Below, one piece after another: positions 47,176 through 56,492 of a stretch of DNA of 64,000 nucleotides. Made by a program: the position numbers and the translations under genes. Source of the stretch: Granulosicoccus antarcticus IMCC3135 (GTDB taxonomy: Bacteria; Pseudomonadota; Gammaproteobacteria; Granulosicoccales; Granulosicoccaceae); contig NZ_CP018632.1 of the NCBI RefSeq assembly GCF_002215215.1, positions 6,754,501-6,818,500 on the forward strand, given 5' to 3'. The notes under the pieces were generated by a model. That model was not told the origin of the DNA, searched no databases, and saw only the letters and a list, made by a program, of their open reading frames with translations. The first letter of the stretch is position 1; every line of letters starts with the position of its first letter.

Positions 47176-49074
47176 TCACTCCTTGACAACCGTGTTGCCT
47201 GGCGGCCTCCAGCCCTCTTCCGGATGCTCATGACTGACTGGAAACTTGCCGCTGAGCATGGCCGTATCCATTCGCGCCTTGATCTCAAGTGCAAGCTTTA
47301 CATAACGAGGATTTTGCGCAACCGGTATATCCGGATCGTAGACTTCAGCCAGTTGCCGAATCCCCTTCAACTCCTCATTAACGTACAGCGTTGCTGCCCG
47401 CTCAGCATCAACCGGGTGCATGCCCAGCGCTTGCAGAGCATATCGCCCCGCACGCAATGCACTATCAGCAGTTTCTCTGACAATATCGTTGGTTCCAGAC
47501 TGGTATAACTGATAGACGTTCCTGCGATCATAAGCTCTGGCGATGATATGCAAGTCGGGTCGTTCACGACGGGCATGATCAATCAGGGTCAGAGCCGCTG
47601 CCTGGTCATCAATAGCGACTACCAGCAGATCCGCCTCATGCAAACCGGCAGCATGTAGCAAATCCGGGCGGGACGCATCACCATAAAAACTCTTGACTTC
47701 AAAAACACGCATGCTTTCTACCAGATCCGCATGCAGATCCAGCACCACCGTCTTGTAACCATTGGCCAATAACAGGCGATTGACAACCTGACCGAATCGC
47801 CCATGCCCTGCAATAACAACGGTTCCCTGCTCGGTAATCTCGTCACTCTCGCGCGTCTGTTTGCGCACCATTCGGGGCTGAATGATTTTCTCGAAGAAAA
47901 TGAACAAGGCTGGTGTCAACAACATGGATAGGGCAACAACCAGTAACAGTATTCGGGATAACTCAACAGGCAGAGCAGCTGATTGCAGGCAGAAGGAGAT
48001 CAGTACGAAACCGAACTCACCCGCCTGAGCCAATCCCAGAAACAACAGCCACCGATCACTGCCCTTGATGCCAAACACCACTGCCAGAAAGAACAACACC
48101 AACGCCTTGATAGCCATCACACCGGCCGTTACAGCAAGCACGACCCCTAAATTTTCCATCAACACACCAAAATCAACACCCGCCCCGACGGTAATAAAGA
48201 ACAGGCCCAGCAACAGGCCTTTGAACGGCTCAATATCACTTTCCAGTTCATGACGGTATTCACTGGTCGCCAGGACTACGCCGGCCAGAAAAGTGCCCAG
48301 CGCCGGCGATAACCCCACCATCGACATCAGCAAGGCAATCCCGATAACCAATAGCAACGCAACGGCGGTAAACATTTCCGGCAGTTTCGAGCGGGCAATG
48401 TAGCGAAAGACAGGCCGCGACAAGTAATGTCCGGCAATGATGACAAAGGCAACCGCGCCGATAGTCAGCAACGTCTGCTGCCATCCCGCCAGCCCTGCCA
48501 CCAGGTTTATGCCGCCCTCAACATCACCACCTGAATGTTCGCCACCCTCACCGGACAAGCCGGGCATGGCAAGCAAGGGGATGATCGCCAGCATCGGTAT
48601 GACGGCAATATCCTGGAACAGCAGCACCGAAAAGCTGGAGGCACCACCTTCACTTTTCATCAGATTTTTTTCGTTGAGTGTCTGTAACACAATGGCTGTG
48701 GAGGACAGGGAGAACACCATGCCGACAGCAATCGCGACCTGCCAGGCAAGTCCCAGCAGTACGCCACCACCTGCAATCAGCAGCACACTCAACACCACCT
48801 GCAGACCGCCGAGCCCCAGAAGCTTGTGTCGCATCGCCCACAATGATTGCGGCTCCAGCTCAAGCCCGACGATAAACAGCATCATCACCACACCAAACTC
48901 TGCGAAGTGCTGCAAGTCACTGGTCTCACTACCGACCAGACCGATGACCGGGCCGATAATGACGCCGGCAATCAGATATCCCAACACCGACCCAAGCCCC
49001 AGGCGACTGGCGATGGGCACAGCAACCACGGCAGCCGTCAGATAGATAACGGCCTGCAACAAGACGCTATCCAT
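47176..49074 (-). CDS. kefB: Kef-type glutathione-gated K+/H+ antiporter with TrkA-N domain
   Basis: 632 residues from ATG 49074. About twelve membrane helices of the CPA2 type (VLGYLIAGVIIGPVIG and VVMMLFIVGLELEPQSLW at the start), then an NAD-binding RCK domain with VVIAGHGRFGQVVNRLL and a following helical tail. The CPA2 repeat-helix and the ELEP segment are kept. Kef proteins are held closed by glutathione and opened by its adducts, protecting against electrophiles. It overlaps the upstream KefF/G-like oxidoreductase gene by 8 bases, which strongly supports a Kef system; KefB versus KefC cannot be told apart. Confidence 0.88.
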   Translation of the reverse strand: MDSVLLQAVIYLTAAVVAVPIASRLGLGSVLGYLIAGVIIGPVIGLVGSETSDLQHFAEFGVVMMLFIVGLELEPQSLWAMRHKLLGLGGLQVVLSVLLIAGGGVLLGLAWQVAIAVGMVFSLSSTAIVLQTLNEKNLMKSEGGASSFSVLLFQDIAVIPMLAIIPLLAMPGLSGEGGEHSGGDVEGGINLVAGLAGWQQTLLTIGAVAFVIIAGHYLSRPVFRYIARSKLPEMFTAVALLLVIGIALLMSMVGLSPALGTFLAGVVLATSEYRHELESDIEPFKGLLLGLFFITVGAGVDFGVLMENLGVVLAVTAGVMAIKALVLFFLAVVFGIKGSDRWLLFLGLAQAGEFGFVLISFCLQSAALPVELSRILLLVVALSMLLTPALFIFFEKIIQPRMVRKQTRESDEITEQGTVVIAGHGRFGQVVNRLLLANGYKTVVLDLHADLVESMRVFEVKSFYGDASRPDLLHAAGLHEADLLVVAIDDQAAALTLIDHARRERPDLHIIARAYDRRNVYQLYQSGTNDIVRETADSALRAGRYALQALGMHPVDAERAATLYVNEELKGIRQLAEVYDPDIPVAQNPRYVKLALEIKARMDTAMLSGKFPVSHEHPEEGWRPPGNTVVKE

Positions 49075-49702
49075 GAGATTGACCTCCGGTATCACCCTTG
49101 CCCGACAACAGCGGAATCATCGGCATGCCGAGCAAATTCTGTTCAAACACCTTTGGCAGATCAAGCTGATCATCCCGCAAGGCCTCCAGCACCTGTTTGT
49201 ATTTTGCGACATGCTGCTCCGCCCGCGCATCCTTGGCGGCCACATGTGAGGAGAACAGCACCAGTGGCGGCAGAAATTTCATCTGACACAAACCGGCCAT
49301 CTGCTCCAGTGGTGACAACAAGGTTCTTATCGGAAACCGATTGGCCCCGTCAGCGCAATAGGCCAACTCCGCCCCGCCGGCCGTGATGGCCAGCAGACAC
49401 AGCTTGTTGGCAAGATAACTGCCACCATCACCGTAGGCAAACCCGTACTCCAGCACCAGGTCTTGCCATTCTTTTAGCAAGGCCGGTGTGGAGTACCAGT
49501 AAACGGGAAACTGGAACACGATAACATCGTGCTCTTTCAGTCGCTGCTGCTCGAGTCCGACATCAATCTTGAAGCTCGGATACAGCGCATATAAATCAAC
49601 CACAGTGACACCCGAAAGGCTGGTCGCCATGGCGCTCAATCGCTGATTGATACGGGAATACCCGGGATTGGGATGAGCCGTCAGAATCAGAACTCGTGTC
49701 AC
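49067..49702 (-). CDS. kefF: KefF/KefG-like NAD(P)H-dependent oxidoreductase
   Basis: About 211 residues; I start at GTG 49702, which has GAGG at the right distance. Flavodoxin-like fold: RVLILTAHPNPGYSRIN (FMN phosphate loop), VFQFPVYWYSTPALLKEWQDLVLEYGFAYG and ITAGG. The family binds the Kef antiporter as an activating subunit. The 4-base-type overlap with kefB indicates coupled translation. MdaB-like quinone reductases are similar in sequence, so the name rests on context. Confidence 0.85.
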   Translation of the reverse strand: MTRVLILTAHPNPGYSRINQRLSAMATSLSGVTVVDLYALYPSFKIDVGLEQQRLKEHDVIVFQFPVYWYSTPALLKEWQDLVLEYGFAYGDGGSYLANKLCLLAITAGGAELAYCADGANRFPIRTLLSPLEQMAGLCQMKFLPPLVLFSSHVAAKDARAEQHVAKYKQVLEALRDDQLDLPKVFEQNLLGMPMIPLLSGKGDTGGQSHG

Positions 49703-49728
49703 AGGCACCTCATGCAAATGGCTTTGCT

Positions 49729-50874
49729 CTATAGACAGGCTTCGAGCAAAGCTCGGGTATTGATGGCATTCATGATCACCGGATTGCCACCTGTACTCGG
49801 ATCCGCCAGAGCAGACACCGTCAATGCATCAAGATCGGGATTCACGACACCCAGCTCGGTCAGGTTGGCCGGTATGCCAAACAGGCGATTCAACTCGCCC
49901 ACTCTGGCATGCAACCCTTCAAAACCACCCGCAATACCCAAATAGCTGGCAGCCTGATCCAGACGACTTTCAACCGCACCACGGTTGAACATCAGTACCT
50001 GCTGCATGACGACAGCATTGGTCGTGCCATGATGCGTGTTGTATACAGCACCGATCGGATGCGACAAGGCATGAATGGCACCGAGCCCTTTCTGGAACGC
50101 TGTGGCCCCCATGGCTGCTGCACTCATCATATGAGCGCGTGCTTCAATATCAGATCCATCTTCATAAGCTCGTGGCAGAAACTCATTAACCAGCCGCATG
50201 CCTTCCAGCGCAATACCCTGACTCATGGGGTGATAATGTGGCGAGCAGAATGCCTCAAGACAATGGGCAAAAGCATCCATCCCCGTACCCGCGGTTATGG
50301 ACGGTGGCATACCAACGGTCAGTTCCGGATCACAGATGACCAGTGCGGGCAGGATCTTCGGATGAAAGATGATCTTCTTTTCGTGAGTCTGAGCGTTCGT
50401 CAGTACTGAGGCACGCCCTACCTCGGAGCCGGTACCGGCTGTAGTGGGTACGGCCACGATCGGATCGATGCCATCCGGATCAGCGCGCGTCCACCAGTCA
50501 CCGATGTCCTCGAAGTCCCATAGCGGTCTTGTCTGACGTGACATGAAAGCCAGAGCCTTGCCCAGATCCAGCGCCGAACCGCCGCCGAAAGCCACCACAC
50601 CATCATGCCCACCTGCGCGGTAGACAGCCAGGCCGGCATCGACGTTTTCACCCGATGGGTTCATGTCGACATCGGCAAACATCGCTCGGCCCAGGCCTGC
50701 CGCTTCCAGCAAATCCAGGGCCGATTGCGTTATGGGCAGATCCTTCAAACCTCGGTCTGTGACGAGCAGGGGTTTGCTGATTCCGACAGCCTGACAGGCG
50801 TCGGCGATTTCCTTGATACGTCCGGCACCAAATCGAATCGGTGTCGGGTAGTTCCAATTGCCACTAAGTTGCAT
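49729..50874 (-). CDS. Iron-containing alcohol dehydrogenase
   Basis: 381 residues from ATG 50874; the open frame upstream overlaps the broken aldehyde dehydrogenase and is not part of the enzyme. The NAD-binding segment is FGGGSALDLGKALAF, and the metal ligands lie in TGMDAFAHCLEAFCSPHYHPMSQ and AIHALSHPIGAVYNTHHGTTNA. It would oxidise an alcohol to the aldehyde or do the reverse. It is last in the run TRAP transporter, glutamine-synthetase-like ligase, aldehyde dehydrogenase remnant. Substrate unknown. Confidence 0.93.
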   Translation of the reverse strand: MQLSGNWNYPTPIRFGAGRIKEIADACQAVGISKPLLVTDRGLKDLPITQSALDLLEAAGLGRAMFADVDMNPSGENVDAGLAVYRAGGHDGVVAFGGGSALDLGKALAFMSRQTRPLWDFEDIGDWWTRADPDGIDPIVAVPTTAGTGSEVGRASVLTNAQTHEKKIIFHPKILPALVICDPELTVGMPPSITAGTGMDAFAHCLEAFCSPHYHPMSQGIALEGMRLVNEFLPRAYEDGSDIEARAHMMSAAAMGATAFQKGLGAIHALSHPIGAVYNTHHGTTNAVVMQQVLMFNRGAVESRLDQAASYLGIAGGFEGLHARVGELNRLFGIPANLTELGVVNPDLDALTVSALADPSTGGNPVIMNAINTRALLEACL

Positions 50875-50914
50875 AGGGGTCGCTCTGCTCGTTTCCAGTA
50901 AAGATTCAGTCGCT

Positions 50915-51201
50915 TCAGGACTGTTTTTTGAAATGGTAGGATTTGGGTCGCGTGACACTGTGATATCCCAGCTCGGACAAACCGGCACCACGCCCGGTGT
51001 CCTTGCAACCCGTCCAGCACAGCGAGGGGTCGAGGTAGTCACAGCGATTCATGAAGACGGTGCCTGTTGCGCCCATTCACGTTGCGCCTGGGTAGCCGCA
51101 CTCAGCTTTACAGCCGCCTCTTCACGTGTCATGACGGCACGCGAAGCATAGACGCTACCGTCTATCGGGGAAATACACTCCAGAGTCTTGCGAGTACTCA
51201 T
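50915..51201 (-). pseudogene. Aldehyde dehydrogenase remnant (internal deletion, both ends kept)
   Basis: Translation from ATG 51201, which overlaps the stop of the preceding gene (ATGA), gives 50 residues starting MSTRKTLECISPIDGSVYAS, a typical aldehyde dehydrogenase N-terminus, and stops at 51049. In another frame the sequence just before that stop reads TGTVFMNRCDYLDPSLCWTG and goes on KDTGRGAGLSELGYHSVTRPKSYHF to a stop at 50915, the typical C-terminus. About 350 residues including the catalytic Cys and Glu are missing and the join is out of frame, near 51067. The gene must once have been intact between the ligase and the alcohol dehydrogenase. Confidence 0.85.
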
Positions 51202-52592
51202 GAACGTTCAAAACCTCTTCGAATTTCGTATTCAGTCACAATGCGATCGAACTCTTCCTGTTCCCAACGTGCTGCGCGCACGTAGTGATCCACCACCTCA
51301 TCGCCCAGCGCGGAGCGTAGCATTGACGAGCCATCAAGGGCTGCCGTGGCATCACGTAAATTATTGGGAATTTCGGTTGTCTGCGTATCACCATAGGCGT
51401 CCCCGTTATAGACAGGCGGCAGACTCAGAGATTGTTCGATGCCGGCAATACCGGCTGCTATCTGCGAGGCCAGAGCCAGATAGGGGTTCATGTCCGAACC
51501 GCCGATACGACATTCGATTCGTACATTGTCGCTATCGGGTGCCACGATACGAAAACCTGCGGTGCGGTTGTCGATTGACCAGATGATGCGCGTCGGTGCA
51601 AAAGTACCCTTGGCAAAGCGTTTATAGGAATTGATATAGGGAGCCAGAAACACGGTAGAGTCAGACGCGTAAGTCAGCAATCCTGCCAGATACTGCCGCA
51701 TGAGAGTCGACATGCCGTGCGGTGCGTCCGCATCAAAAAATGCCGGTTTGCCCTCATCGCTGCGCAGTGATTGGTGTATATGGCTGGAGGAGCCCACCAG
51801 ATCTTCATGTGGCTTGGCGACAAAGCTGACACTGCAACCCGTATTCCAGGCAATTTCCTTGGTGGCATGCTTGGCCAGACTGTGGGTATCAGCCATGTCC
51901 AGAGCATCCGAATAGCGCAGATTCAGCTCCGCCTGCCCCGCTTCTGCTTCCCCTTTGGTACCTTCCACCGGTACGCCAGCTGCATAAAGCTGGTTGCGCA
52001 GCGGCCGCATGAAACCTTCTTCACGAGCTGTCTGCAGGATGTGGTAATCCTCGTTATAGGCACTGATAGGTGTCAGATCACGATACTGCTTTTCACGGGC
52101 CTGCTCATAGGTTTCCCGATAGACAAAGAATTCCAGCTCGGTCGCTGCGATGCAATTCAGGCCCAGGGCCTTCAGTCGTTCTATCTGTCGTTTGAGCATG
52201 GCACGCGGTGAGTGCGGCACCTCTGCATGCGTTTTATGATCCAGCACATCACACAACACCATAGCCGCCCCTTCAGCCCAGGGAGTCCGGCGCAAAGTGC
52301 TCATGTCTGGCTTCATGATGTAATCGCCGTAGCCCGCCGACCAGCTGGTGGAGGCATAACCATCCGGCGTGGCCATCTCAAAATCAGTTGCCAGCAGATA
52401 ATTGCAGCAATGAGTTTCCTTGTAGGCGGTTTCCAGAAAGTTACTGACATGGAAACGCTTGCCGAGCAAACGCCCCTGCATGTCTACCATGGCGACAACA
52501 ACTGTATCGATCGTGCCATCGTCCGCTGCACTCTTCAGTGCATCAAGGGTCAAGTTTCCGGGCATGTTTTTACCGTTGAATGAGAAACGCAC
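51198..52592 (-). CDS. Glutamine synthetase family protein (gamma-glutamyl-amine ligase type)
   Basis: 464 residues from a GTG at 52592 (ATG 52565 is an alternative; neither has a strong ribosome site). Glutamine synthetase fold motifs: ATELEFFVYRE, GEAEAGQAELNL, SSSHIHQSL and RIIWSIDNRTAGFRIVAP, with NVRIECRIGGSDMNPYLA near the end. The lack of the adenylylation-site loop of GlnA and the neighbourhood (TRAP transporter, aldehyde and alcohol dehydrogenases) point to a gamma-glutamyl ligase that activates an amine for catabolism, like PuuA or IpuC. The exact amine is not known. Confidence 0.88.
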   Translation of the reverse strand: MRFSFNGKNMPGNLTLDALKSAADDGTIDTVVVAMVDMQGRLLGKRFHVSNFLETAYKETHCCNYLLATDFEMATPDGYASTSWSAGYGDYIMKPDMSTLRRTPWAEGAAMVLCDVLDHKTHAEVPHSPRAMLKRQIERLKALGLNCIAATELEFFVYRETYEQAREKQYRDLTPISAYNEDYHILQTAREEGFMRPLRNQLYAAGVPVEGTKGEAEAGQAELNLRYSDALDMADTHSLAKHATKEIAWNTGCSVSFVAKPHEDLVGSSSHIHQSLRSDEGKPAFFDADAPHGMSTLMRQYLAGLLTYASDSTVFLAPYINSYKRFAKGTFAPTRIIWSIDNRTAGFRIVAPDSDNVRIECRIGGSDMNPYLALASQIAAGIAGIEQSLSLPPVYNGDAYGDTQTTEIPNNLRDATAALDGSSMLRSALGDEVVDHYVRAARWEQEEFDRIVTEYEIRRGFERS

Positions 52593-52658
52593 CTGAGGGT
52601 TGTCAGGTGCGCAAGTGGAACAAAATCAAATCCGTAGGACTACGGGCTCTTCACCTGA

Positions 52659-53708
52659 TCAGCTATAGCGATAAGGTCGACCGGCTTTTTCCATGACCGC
52701 ATTGTATTGCTTGAATATCTCAACCACCTTGGCTTTGGTTTCCGACTCAGCGGCAATTTCGTCCCAGAACTTGATAGCTGCGGTTTCAACCGTTGCCCAT
52801 TCCTCATCGGGAATCGTGGTCAGCTCCATATCCGGACCGTTGACACGCAGATCTGCCTCACCGCCCCAATACCACCACTGGCGATAATAGTGCGAGCTAT
52901 CCATGGTCAGCTTGAGCAGCTCCTGCAGATGCGGTGGCAGCTCCTGATACTTGTCCATATTGGCGTAGAAAGAGCCAGCCCAGGCACCGGAGATATTGTT
53001 GGTCAGAAAATAATTGGTGACATCAGACCAGCCCACCGTGTAATCCTCAGTGATACCTGACCAGGCGACACCATCCAGCTCACCGGTTTGCACCGCGACT
53101 TCGATATCTTCCCAAGGCAGAGTGACGGGTACAACACCGAACTGATTCAGGAAACGTCCCGCGGTCGGGAAGGTAAATACCCGCTTGCCCTTCAGGTCTT
53201 CCAGGCTGCGAATCGGATCTTTGGTTGCAAAATGGCAGGGATCCCAGGCACCTGCAGAGAGCCATTTGACACCGACTTTTTCATATTCTTCCTCCCAGAT
53301 CTTGCCCAGTCCGTACTGATTGAACAGTACCGGCACATCCAGTGAATAGCGACTGGCAAACGGGAAATAACCACCGAATACCGTTACTTCAGTCGGCGAG
53401 GCCATGGAGTCATCGTCGGATTGAACCGCATCGATCGTGCCCTTCTGCAAGGCACGGAACAGTTCGCCGGTGGGCACCAGCTGATCGGCGAAATACAACT
53501 CGATCTCCATTTCATCGCCCGCAATCTTGTTGAACGAATCAATCGCCGGCTTGATGACATGTTCAGCCAATGCAGGGCCTGCATAGGTCTGCATACGCCA
53601 CTTGATCTTTGATTGAGCATGGATAGCAGGTGCACCGAGAATGGTCCCGGTACCGACAGCAGCCGTACCGGCTGCAGCTTTTGACAAGAACTTGCGACGT
53701 GTACTCAT
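52659..53708 (-). CDS. dctP: TRAP transporter substrate-binding protein (DctP)
   Basis: 349 residues from ATG 53708, with GAGGAG seven bases upstream. The N-terminus STRRKFLSKAAAGTAAVGTG... carries a twin-Arg-like signal, and the mature DctP fold has KRVFTFPTAGRFLNQFGVVPVTLPWEDIEVAVQTGELDGVAWSG, a hinge segment of the family. It binds the substrate in the periplasm and hands it to DctQM. Aromatic residues are abundant around 270-290 (HYYRQWWYWGG). The ligand is not readable; the cluster suggests an organic acid or a small amine/alcohol metabolite. Confidence 0.92.
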   Translation of the reverse strand: MSTRRKFLSKAAAGTAAVGTGTILGAPAIHAQSKIKWRMQTYAGPALAEHVIKPAIDSFNKIAGDEMEIELYFADQLVPTGELFRALQKGTIDAVQSDDDSMASPTEVTVFGGYFPFASRYSLDVPVLFNQYGLGKIWEEEYEKVGVKWLSAGAWDPCHFATKDPIRSLEDLKGKRVFTFPTAGRFLNQFGVVPVTLPWEDIEVAVQTGELDGVAWSGITEDYTVGWSDVTNYFLTNNISGAWAGSFYANMDKYQELPPHLQELLKLTMDSSHYYRQWWYWGGEADLRVNGPDMELTTIPDEEWATVETAAIKFWDEIAAESETKAKVVEIFKQYNAVMEKAGRPYRYS

Positions 53709-53785
53709 GTTCACTCTCCTCAGTCTTGGTTTCAGTTAAGTCTGTTCAGACATGCCTAGGCATGCGCTATCAAATCACAATCTAT

Positions 53786-55108
53786 CTACTTTCCATAAAC
53801 CGTATGCGGCAACCACAGTGCAATATCCGGGAAGCGCATGACAATGGCCAAACCGACAACCATGACCAGTACAAACGGCACAATGGATCGGTAGATATCC
53901 TTCAAAGTGATTTCCGGAGGCGCCATCGCCCGCATCAGAAACAGGTTGTATCCGAATGGCGGCGTCATATAGGCGATCTGTGTGGTCATGGTGTACAGCA
54001 CACCGTACCAGATAAGATCGAACCCCAATGACTGTACCAGCGGTACATAGAGCGGTGCAACGATGACCAGCATGGCGGTGTCATCCAGAAAGGTCCCCAT
54101 CAGGATGAACGACAACTGCATCAGAATAAGTATGGTCCACGGACTAAGACCCAGACGTTCGGTGAACAGATCCTCGATGGCTCGTACCGCGCCCAGACCA
54201 TCAAACACCGCACCAAAACACAGCGCCGCCAGAATGATCCACATGAACATGCAACTGATGGCCAGCGTCTGTCGCACCGAGGTTTCAAACACGACTTTTG
54301 ACATCCGGCCTTTCACTATTGCAGCCAGAAGGGCTGTCATGGCACCAATAGCCGAACTTTCCACCAGACTGGTCCAGCCATTGACGAACGGCACCATCAT
54401 GGCGGCGAATATCAATAACGGCAGAGCTCCTGCACCCAGCAGACGAATTTTTTCGCGACGTGGAACGTTACGCTCTTCGAGTGGCAGTGCAGGCCCCAGA
54501 TGCGGCTGGAACTTGCAACGCACCACGATGTAGATCACGAACAAGGCAGCCATCATGAGTCCCGGCATCACGCCTGCCAGCCAGAGCTGTCCGACGGGTT
54601 GACGCGCAATCATGGCGTACAGCACCAGCACCACTGATGGCGGCACAAGAATCCCCAGGGAAGAACCAGCCTGCACCACACCTGTCACCAGCTGTTTGTC
54701 GTAACCGCGTCGCAGCAATTCGGGCAAGGCAATGGTGGCACCAATAGCCATGCCTGCCACTGACAGACCGTTCATGGCAGAGACCAGCACCATCAGGCCA
54801 ATGGTACCGATGGCCAGTCCCCCACTAAGCGAGCCCATCCAGACATGAAACATGCGGTACAGATCATTCGCCAGACCGGACTCCGATAATATATAGCCCA
54901 TGAAGATGAACATCGGCAAGGTCAGCAGCGGATACCATTTCATCAGCTTCATGGCGGCTGTAAAGCCAAAGTCGGAACCGCCGGTGCCATACAACAGAAC
55001 AGCGGCAATGACCCCGACTGAACCAATGGCTGCGAACACGCGCTGACCCGTCATCAGCATCAGCATCATTGACGAGAACATCAGGATGGCGATGAGTTCG
55101 TAAGACAT
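53786..55108 (-). CDS. dctM: TRAP transporter large permease (DctM)
   Basis: 440 residues with about twelve hydrophobic helices and the DctM marks PLLTLPMFIFMGYILSESGL, AGSSLGILVPPSVVLVLYA, LMGTFLDDTAMLVIVAPLY and MTPPFGYNLFLMRAM. It uses a sodium gradient to move the substrate delivered by DctP. Between dctQ and dctP in a leftward operon. Confidence 0.93.
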   Translation of the reverse strand: MSYELIAILMFSSMMLMLMTGQRVFAAIGSVGVIAAVLLYGTGGSDFGFTAAMKLMKWYPLLTLPMFIFMGYILSESGLANDLYRMFHVWMGSLSGGLAIGTIGLMVLVSAMNGLSVAGMAIGATIALPELLRRGYDKQLVTGVVQAGSSLGILVPPSVVLVLYAMIARQPVGQLWLAGVMPGLMMAALFVIYIVVRCKFQPHLGPALPLEERNVPRREKIRLLGAGALPLLIFAAMMVPFVNGWTSLVESSAIGAMTALLAAIVKGRMSKVVFETSVRQTLAISCMFMWIILAALCFGAVFDGLGAVRAIEDLFTERLGLSPWTILILMQLSFILMGTFLDDTAMLVIVAPLYVPLVQSLGFDLIWYGVLYTMTTQIAYMTPPFGYNLFLMRAMAPPEITLKDIYRSIVPFVLVMVVGLAIVMRFPDIALWLPHTVYGK

Positions 55109-55176
55109 CTAGAGAAAGTTACTCGCTGCGTCGAGCATCACCACAATCGGGTGATGCGGGTGAACCGGGGTAGCCA

Positions 55177-55686
55177 TCACGACAAGGCAACCCCACGGAT
55201 GCGGGCAATATCCCGGATAAATTCTGCCAGCGCCTGCAACAGCATCAAAAAGATGCCCAGACACATGACACTCTTGATGGGCCACATTTCCGGGCGCCAG
55301 GCAGTGGGACTACGTTCCCCGTATTCGAGCGCATAAGCCAGACTCTCAATTCCCCCGTAGAGCAGAACGCCCAGATAGAAGATCAGAAAGAAGACCGTAA
55401 ATGCATCCATCCATGCCTTGCCGCGTGGACCCCAGCTGCCATAGAGCAGATCCATTCTTACATGTGAATCCAGCTGCATCGCATAGGGGCCGCCCAGAAT
55501 GAAATAGGCCACCATGACAAACTGCGCCATCTCCAGCGTCCACAGAGAAGGCAGAAAAAATGTCTTGGAAATCGAGGACCACAACAGAATACCGATCATC
55601 ACGAAGATCAGATACATGGCCATGCGGCCGAGCCTGTAGTTGACAGCATCCACGAATCGGATGAACTTCAATGCAAACGTTGGCAT
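55177..55686 (-). CDS. dctQ: TRAP transporter small permease (DctQ)
   Basis: 169 residues with four helices (AMYLIFVMIGILLWSSISK, MAQFVMVAYFILGG, FTVFFLIFYLGVLLYGGIESL and MCLGIFLMLLQALAEF) and the HVRMDLLYGSWGPRGKAWMDAF loop typical of DctQ. It forms the transmembrane complex with DctM. First gene of the catabolic cluster; a promoter-like sequence lies 40-65 bp upstream. Confidence 0.9.
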   Translation of the reverse strand: MPTFALKFIRFVDAVNYRLGRMAMYLIFVMIGILLWSSISKTFFLPSLWTLEMAQFVMVAYFILGGPYAMQLDSHVRMDLLYGSWGPRGKAWMDAFTVFFLIFYLGVLLYGGIESLAYALEYGERSPTAWRPEMWPIKSVMCLGIFLMLLQALAEFIRDIARIRGVALS

Positions 55687-55722
55687 TGCTCAGGCATTGT
55701 GGTCAGTAAATGTCATGGGAGG

Positions 55723-55751
55723 ATACTGTGCCGAGACAAGGCCTGTGTCAA
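55723..55751 (-). promoter_or_regulatory. Putative sigma-70 promoter of the TRAP/catabolic cluster
   Basis: On the minus strand a perfect -35 box TTGACA (55746-55751) is followed after 17 bases by CAGTAT (55723-55728), a weak -10 box. The distance to the dctQ start codon is about 37 bases. Confidence 0.45.
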
Positions 55752-55838
55752 GTCTTAGACGCTCAGGGCCCGTAATATGGCTAAGTTATTGTTTTACGAG
55801 CACTCAAGCTCCATTTCGGAGCAGTTGCACCCATAGGA

Positions 55839-56468
55839 CTACATGGGCCGCGACAGATAGAACTCGTCGTCAAACAACAGCACGGCTTGGGGAAAATACA
55901 CAACCAGGATGGTGATGATCATGCCCTCCAGAGTGGCCTCGCCACTTGCCAGCAGCAAGTGCAAACCGGTTCGTTCTGAAAACAGGGTGGACAGAATAGG
56001 TGTATCCACCGACACAGACCAGACGGCAAGCCCGACACACTGCTGCACCGCGTACACCGTAAACAAGCCAATAAAGCTGCAACCCAACAGAAAGATAAAC
56101 GGATTGGCAGGCAAGTACCGACGGCTTAGATTTACCACGAATATCATCAGCCAGATAGGCAACAGGGCATCCACCAACAGAACCACCCCTGCATTGGCCC
56201 AGGGCTGCGTAATCAGCAGCAACAGAGTCATGGATAACAGCGCTCGCGAGTACCCCAGGGTCAGAGCCATGAAGGCTGCACCTGAATATTTCAGAGTCAC
56301 CCCTTCGGGCAAGTCTCGAGTGCACAGCAAGATACCGAAGATCAAGCCCGTCAACCCTATCCAGATGAAAAGATCGTCCCGTGACATCTTTTCGATTCCC
56401 GAACGACGCACGGCGTCCAGCAAGCAAGGAAGCAGTATCAGCAGGCAGGCATATTGGAGAGCGATCAC
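55839..56468 (-). CDS. CbiM/ECF-permease-like membrane protein of the cbb3 locus (COG3235 type)
   Basis: 209 residues, probable GTG start, about six helices. The last part, LLLASGEATLEGMIITILVVYFPQAVLLFDDEFYL, is characteristic of the COG3235 relatives of ECF/CbiM permeases often found beside cbb3 oxidase genes. A role in metal (copper or cobalt) supply is possible but not shown. Placed after the cco genes on the same strand. Confidence 0.65.
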   Translation of the reverse strand: MIALQYACLLILLPCLLDAVRRSGIEKMSRDDLFIWIGLTGLIFGILLCTRDLPEGVTLKYSGAAFMALTLGYSRALLSMTLLLLITQPWANAGVVLLVDALLPIWLMIFVVNLSRRYLPANPFIFLLGCSFIGLFTVYAVQQCVGLAVWSVSVDTPILSTLFSERTGLHLLLASGEATLEGMIITILVVYFPQAVLLFDDEFYLSRPM

Positions 56469-56492
56469 AAGGGCTAATCGATGAAATTTTTT

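Noticed and set aside
49729-51042. A longer iron alcohol dehydrogenase of 437 residues starting at 51042
   Set aside because: The first 56 residues have no family similarity and overlap, in another frame, the recognisable C-terminus of the aldehyde dehydrogenase remnant. The family normally begins at the residue encoded at 50874.
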